Shown here: one piece after another, positions 58,893 through 64,000 of the stretch
Layout of the letters: the number at the start of each line of letters is the position of its first letter
How positions within the stretch are numbered: the first letter of the stretch is position 1
From: Ahaetulla prasina
Taxonomy: Eukaryota > Chordata > Lepidosauria > Squamata > Colubridae
Assembly (NCBI RefSeq): GCF_028640845.1
Contig: NC_080542.1
Location: 135,287,580 to 135,351,579, forward strand
Length of the DNA stretch: 64,000 nucleotides
Direction: 5' to 3'
The notes under the pieces: generated by a model
Told to the model about the DNA's origin: nothing
Database searches by the model: none
The model's input: only the letters and a program-made list of their open reading frames with translations
Position numbers and translations under genes: made by a program

Positions 58893-59275
58893 GAACCCAG
58901 AAAGATTAATGGAGACAATAAATATAATAAAGAATCTTAGGGTTTAAAATCAGGATAGTTTACCAGCCAGAGGATTAACCTGGAGTTCAACTGACACACT
59001 TTTATAAATTGCAATTTCACAACTCATCCTTCTTGTAAAATAGTTAAGTAAGTGTAGAGAGAAAGGTTTTGTGGGATGTCCATTAGAAGGAAGGCAGACT
59101 CTGCCACAGTAAGCAAAAGCTTTCTTGCTTTGATGGGTTTCTAGCATGTTGGGCTGCATTTTTTTTCCTCTTGTTGATTGCTAAGCTTTTGTTTATTTGA
59201 CTCCCAGGCTTTTTGCTGATTTTTTTTCCTCATCTACCCTTTTTGTCCACTTCTTTTTATATATGCTTTTCATAG
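58893..59275. other. Unique intronic sequence
   Basis: No recognised repeat or gene. Confidence 0.5.
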
Positions 59276-59277
59276 CC

Positions 59278-59740
59278 TATTTATTTATTTATTTATTTAT
59301 TTATTTTATTTGATTTTTATACCGCCCTTCTCCCGAAGGACTCAGGGCGGTGTACAGGCAAGATAAAACCAGCAATACAAATATACAGGTTAAAATACCA
59401 TTTAAAAAACTTATTTAAAATTAGCCTGAAATTAAAATTACCGTAAACTAAAAACCCCGTTTAAAAATTAATAAAATTTCACATTAAAAATCCAATTTAA
59501 GTCAGCCCCGCGCGAATAAAGAGATGTGTCTTCAGTTGGCGACGGAATGTCCGAAGGTCAGGTATTTGACGTAGACCCGGGGGAAGCTCGTTCCAGAGTG
59601 TGGGAGCCCCCACAGAGAAGGCCCTTCCCCTGGGAGCCGCCAGCCGACATTGTTTGGCGGACGGCACCCTGAGAAGTCCCTCTCTATGGGAGCGTACGGG
59701 TCGGTGGGAGGCATGTGGTAGCATGTGGCCTAGTTCCATG
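59278..59740 (-). mobile_element. L2-type LINE 3' end
   Basis: Minus strand: SHREGLLRVPSAKQC, RAFSVGAPTLWNELPPGL, FRRQLKTHLF, then the hairpin GCCCTGAGTCCTTCGG and a TTTA-type tail in reverse at 59278-59308. Less decayed than the copy at 2414. Confidence 0.85.
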
Positions 59741-60638
59741 TTCCATTGCAATTGAATTGTATTGCAGCTTTTCAGTGGCAAGTCAAGAAAAGTAAGAAAA
59801 GAAAACAGGCCGGGGTAAGAAAAAAAGAAGAAGTGAGAATAAAAAATGTAAATAATAAATAAAAAAATACACAATAGCTCATTGTATGTTTCCCCAATCT
59901 TAGTGAAGGAAAAGCACAGCAATGATATAAGCAAAGACTTGTAAAGTGGGAGGGGGTTAGGAAGTGAGATGGAATGGTCTCGTATTAGCTTGAGATGTCA
60001 AATATTCAAACTGGGAGCTCTATCTGCCAACCACTTGTAATTTCCACCTATTTTAATAATCCCCGTTTCTCTTCCAAAATAGCAGCAGGCAGCCCTGTAA
60101 TCTTGACAGGAAACTATGAACACAATGACATAAATTATCAGCGTTCAAAGTGCTCTGTTCTGTGTAGGGAATGCCAAAACATATTCTGATACTTCTCTGA
60201 ACTGTATATCACTTCAGATAGAGTTTATTGTGCTATTTTGAGTGGGAGAACAGGAGCATTTGATCGTATTTTTTTCCCCCAGCCAATCCTCCAGGGTCTG
60301 ATTTCTTTTCTCCCTTTAAAGAATTGTTTTTATCATCTATCTTTTACTTCACCAGCGCAGCATTATCTCCTCTTGTTAGGAGAGAAAATGAATGTGTGTA
60401 CAGTGTATAAGAGACTGACAATGTACAGTGTGTAAGGGATTGACAGCAAATCCTTGGTTAGATGCTCCCTTCAGAATATCAAGGATATCCTGGGTGGAAT
60501 AGTGACTAAATAACTCATTGGAAGAAACACCATATTCTTCAGTCAGCTATGAAATTTGAAGCATTACCAGGAAAGCTATGTGGGGCTCATGTTTGCTTCG
60601 ATTATAATTTTTCCCTGGCAGTCGATAAAACCCCTGTG

Positions 60639-60704
<66 letters not shown>

Positions 60705-61380
60705 GGACAAAGAGGCTGCTGTGAAATGGGAAGAAGGCCAAGAGTTGACCGTGGATGTGATCCAGTGGGGATAGTCTCTGGACAAGAGCACAAGAGTTAC
60801 TGGGCCTTCTCCAGCCTAATTTGTCATACAAGCAAAAAAGATTTGGCTCAGTAAGAGGGAACAGAGGCCACTGCCCTGAAGAGTTACCAGCCTTTGTTGA
60901 GAGCCAACTGAACATTAGAAGTGATGGCATTCCTGTGCATTTCACCGCTTCAGTAAAATTGACTCTTAATTCAATTGCCAACTGTTCTCTCTTCACAAAT
61001 AGGTTCTTTATGGAAGAGGTGGGGGGGGGGGAAGTGCTCCAAGCCAGTTCTTTAAATGTTCATTTCCCCATTAGATATGATTTACTGGGAATCAAAAGCT
61101 ATTGTCAAGCACAGGAAATCAGGAGTCAAGGTGGTTCAAATGAATATAATTTTATTGGAAACTAACACTTTCTACGAGAATCTGAATTACTAACAGTCAA
61201 AGCAAATTGGCGGGAGATAAGAGTCTATGGAATTCAAAGAGGGCTGGGTGGGCGTGATGGGATACTAAACTGATGACGCATTTGACCCCTCCCTCTCCTA
61301 CAGCTGTATTTCATCCGACATAGTTCTGGTGGAGGTAACTGACAGGGTAAGAAAACATCATACCCGTTCATCTCTTAGTT
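59741..61380. other. Intronic sequence with a CT/GT microsatellite
   Basis: No gene recognised. The compound microsatellite is listed separately; a G run lies at 61021. Confidence 0.5.
60638..60703. repeat. (CT)n-(GT)n microsatellite
   Basis: About 9 CT and 23 GT units. Several apparent open frames on both strands come only from it. Confidence 0.95.
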
Positions 61381-61387
61381 CTAGTTT

Positions 61388-61858
61388 TACATGTACTTTT
61401 CAACTTATAACCATTCAATTAGTGACCATTTGAAGATACAACGGCACTGGAAAAGTGGCTTATGGCAGATTTTCACACTTACAACCACTGCAGCATCCAT
61501 ATGGTCATGTGATCAAAATTAGGACACTTAGCAACCGGCTCATATTTATGATGGTTGAAGTGTCCCAGGGTCATGTGATCACCTTTTGTGATCTTCTGGC
61601 CAGCAAAGTCAATGGGGAAGCTAGATTCACTTAACCAATCATGTTGCTACCTTAACAACTGCAGTGATTTCCTTAGCAACTGTGGCTAGAAAGGTTGTAA
61701 AATGGGGAATATTCACTTAATAACCATGTCAGTGATTCATTTAACCACTCTGGCAAGAAACATCATAAAATGAGGCAAAACACATTTAACAAGCATCTCG
61801 CTTAGCAACAAAAAAATTGGGCTCAGTTGTGATTGTAAGTTGAAGACTACCTGTAGTA
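61388..61858. mobile_element. TA-type DNA transposon, longest copy
   Basis: GTACTTTTCAACTTATAACC at the left and GTAAGTTGAAGACTACCTGTA at the right are inverted ends. Interior holds GGTCATGTGATCACCTTTTG and TTAGCAACTGTGGC. No transposase. Confidence 0.78.
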
Positions 61859-61919
61859 TAGTTCTTATAATCTTGCTCTGTGCAGTTTTAATGTTTTTAT
61901 ATTTTAATCATTTTTCTAC

Positions 61920-62005
61920 TGGTTTTATAACTTGTAAGCCACCCAGAGTCACCTGATAGGGCAGATAGTTGGCCTAAAATTAATCATCATCATCATCATC
62001 ATCTG
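61920..62005 (+). mobile_element. L2-like LINE tail with (ATC)n
   Basis: CTTGTAAGCCACCCAGAGTCAC echoes the L2 3' hairpin sequence, ending in an ATC array. Confidence 0.5.
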
Positions 62006-62885
62006 CTGGATGACAGATTAAATAGATGGAAAACCAAAGCTTTGCATGGACAGCACTTGAAATACATTGAAGGAAAATGTGATGACAACTTTACATGGGC
62101 ATGGCTTAAGATGGGAACCATCAAGAAGGTTTAATACTCGCTGCTCAAGAACAAGCACTACAAACTAATGCTGTGAAAGCAAAGATACAAAAATCAACCA
62201 ACAATCCAAACTGCCGACTTTGTAACAACAAAGTCAAAACTCTTTCACACAATAAGTGAATGCAGCAAAATTGCACAAACTGATTACAAACCTAGACACG
62301 ACAGAGTTGCTAAATTAAGCCACTGGTCATTATGTAAAAAATACGACTAACCAAAAAGTCATGGGAACATAAAGTGGAAAAAGTTATAGAAAATGAGAAG
62401 GTGAAGATCTTGTGGGACTTTCGAATACAGACGGATCATCACTTGGAATACAATACGCCAGATATCACAGTTGTGGAAAACCGAAACGTACAATTTATTG
62501 ACATTGTGGTACCAGGAGATGCCAGAGTCAAAGAAAAAGAACTGGAAAAAAATCATGAAATATTGCGACCTGGATATCGAAACTACACAGCTATGGATGA
62601 AACATGTAACAGTGATACACATTGTCATCGGGGCACTTGGTACCATGTCCAAGAATTTTATAAGATATATCAACAAATTGCAGCTTCCTGCAATAACACC
62701 AGCGGAACTACAAAAAACTGCCCTACTTGGAACATCGTACATCTTAAGAAGGTACTTGGTTGATACCTAGGATGCTGGCAGCAACCTGTATCAACCATTA
62801 GCACCAGTCAATTGTATTTGTGACACACTTTTAAATGTTCAGTTGACTGAGTTTCATGTTTAATGAATAAAGTATATAATAATAA
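62006..62885 (+). pseudogene. R4-type LINE 3' part with restriction-like endonuclease remnant
   Basis: Two frames carry adjoining parts of one protein. 62374 onward has KILWDFRIQTDHHLEYNTPD, ITVVENRN and FIDIVVPGDARVKEKELEK, the PD-(D/E)xK-like endonuclease core of R4/Dong LINEs. The next frame from about 62590 has HIVIGALGTMSKNF and ELQKTALLGTSYILRRYL, the usual C-terminus. Upstream, ALHGQHLKYIEGK-like sequence and a trace of a Cys/His segment (near 62205) are broken by stops. Ends in AATAAAGTATATAATAATAAA. Confidence 0.75.
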
Positions 62886-63058
62886 ATGTGATACTGGTGA
62901 ATTTCAGTACAACATTCAAACTTTTCGACTATGTGACACACACGGAATCATATGCAGTAATAGATAACTTATTTTAAGTTTAAAGAAGTTGATTAGTCTT
63001 GTGGGTGTTTAGTAAAACTGACCTTGCACTCTTGCCTATGACCACTTAGGCAAGAGTC
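62886..63058. other. Short unique interval
   Basis: Nothing recognised. TGACCTTGCACTCTTGCC near 63020 is followed by CTTAGGCAAGAGTC, a small inverted repeat. Confidence 0.45.
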
Positions 63059-63059
63059 A

Positions 63060-63920
63060 TTGAATAAACACTTTGGAAGGTACCTTTGAGGTGACCAAGC
63101 CCAATCTTCTGTTCAGTGCAAGAACTGAAATCAAAGCATCCTTGACAGATGATTTTCTAATCTTCCCTTAAATCTATCTAGTGTCATTCAGTTGGAATCT
63201 GCGTTTTTTTCTCCTATTATTCTCAGTCCTGTACTTGTCATCTGCCAGTTAACAGAAATCCATTCACCTGCCAGAGGTGGAATTATTTAAAGACTCAAGA
63301 ATTTCTCAGCTTCCAGGCTACCAAGAACAGCACAAAGATCATGAATTAGTAGGAAGGGTGGGAATAAAAAGTTTTGGCCACTGGGGTATATGAAACACCA
63401 CTTTGTAATGGCAATAGGTGATAATTTCATTCATATGGCTGTATTTGTCTATGTGAGTCTATGAAACCCCTACCAAATCTAGCCATGAAAAGTAATATAA
63501 ATGTGCAAAATCAGGAGACCTGAAATTTATTGCTTTGTACTGACTGATGTATGGGACATCCTTTCAAATATTGGAAGAGTGCTATTATATACACCCTAAG
63601 TCCTTTTTTTTTCCAAGGCTAAATCTTCTCAATTCATTTAATCTCTCTTTATGAGATTTCATTATTGGATCATCCCCTTTGTCCTTCTGTAAATCTATTC
63701 CAGTTTGGTTCAATCCTTCATAAAGTGTGATTTCCAGAATTGGGCATGAGTTCTATCCAAAGCAAAGTCAATTATTATTTATCTTTATTTGGCAATGAAA
63801 TTCTGTGGCTATAGCTCAAAACTGCAATTTCCTCTTTTGCATCCATATTACACTGTTGGGTCATATCTGCTTGCAATCAATTGCTTATTCCAAGATTTAT
63901 TTGAAAACTCCTCTTATTAA
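63060..63920 (-). mobile_element. Old CR1-like LINE relic
   Basis: TTTGGAAGGTACCTTTGAGGTGACC, AATCTTCCCTTAAATC, and later GTGATTTCCAGAATTGGGC follow the order of CR1 3' UTR and C-terminus in reverse, with many indels. Much older than the CR1 copies at 4.8, 33.7 and 56.3 kb. Confidence 0.55.
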
Positions 63921-64000
63921 GTGGACACTATGTTGTGTATTTGGCCAAATGGCCAAATATTGTGATGTGACATCATGATGCAAATTCTAATCTTGTATAC

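Larger units (their letters stand above)
39941..64000 (+). other. ADARB2: Probable ADARB2 intron downstream of the dsRBD exon
   Basis: I looked for the next ADARB2 exon (start of the deaminase domain) and did not find it. The interval holds only repeats and unique intronic sequence. The intron would run beyond the window end. Confidence 0.62.

Overview
The window reads as intronic DNA of a squamate reptile, most likely a snake. It carries one recognisable host exon inside AT-rich sequence dense with squamate-type repeats: a BovB LINE 3' end, Sauria SINEs, CR1- and L2-type LINE 3' ends, hAT and TA-duplicating DNA transposons, a Penelope-like element, an L1-like insertion, an R4-type LINE remnant and many microsatellites. 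The species call is inference from repeat types.

The host gene is ADARB2 (ADAR3, RED2) on the + strand. Its large exon with both double-stranded-RNA-binding domains lies at 39033-39940, with a long polypyrimidine tract plus CAG before it and CAG|GTGAG after it. No other exon was recognised, so 1-39032 is probably the upstream intron and 39941-64000 the downstream one.

Layout: 1-2.2 kb, unique intron. 2.2-3.2 kb, a hAT element holding an L2 3' end. 4.6-5.9 kb, two LINE 3' ends and a Sauria SINE. 9-9.8 kb, a microsatellite and an unclassified repeat. 12.4-18.2 kb, four hAT elements and two TA-type elements. 18.3-21.7 kb, a decayed Penelope-like element with inverted flanking repeats and candidate hammerhead ribozymes. 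23-28 kb, SINEs, L2 tails and hATs. 30.5-34.6 kb, nested CR1/hAT, a solo LTR inside a DNA transposon, and a CR1 RT fragment. 36.3-37.6 kb, a hAT inside a TA-type element and a further hAT. 39 kb, the ADARB2 exon. 42.4-43.0 kb, two large palindromes built from the Penelope-like terminal repeat. 45.5-56.7 kb, SINEs, hATs, BovB and CR1. 57.8-58.5 kb, an L1-like insertion with an exact 13-bp target duplication. 58.5-62.9 kb, TA-type elements, L2 and an R4-type LINE. 63-64 kb, an old CR1-like relic.

Most insertions were dated relative to each other by reading target-site duplications directly. Two items deserve most attention: the hammerhead-like core repeated in the Penelope-like terminal repeats, and the palindromic terminal-repeat structures at 42.4-43.0 kb, one of which has taken up an apparently unrelated core that is itself palindromic.
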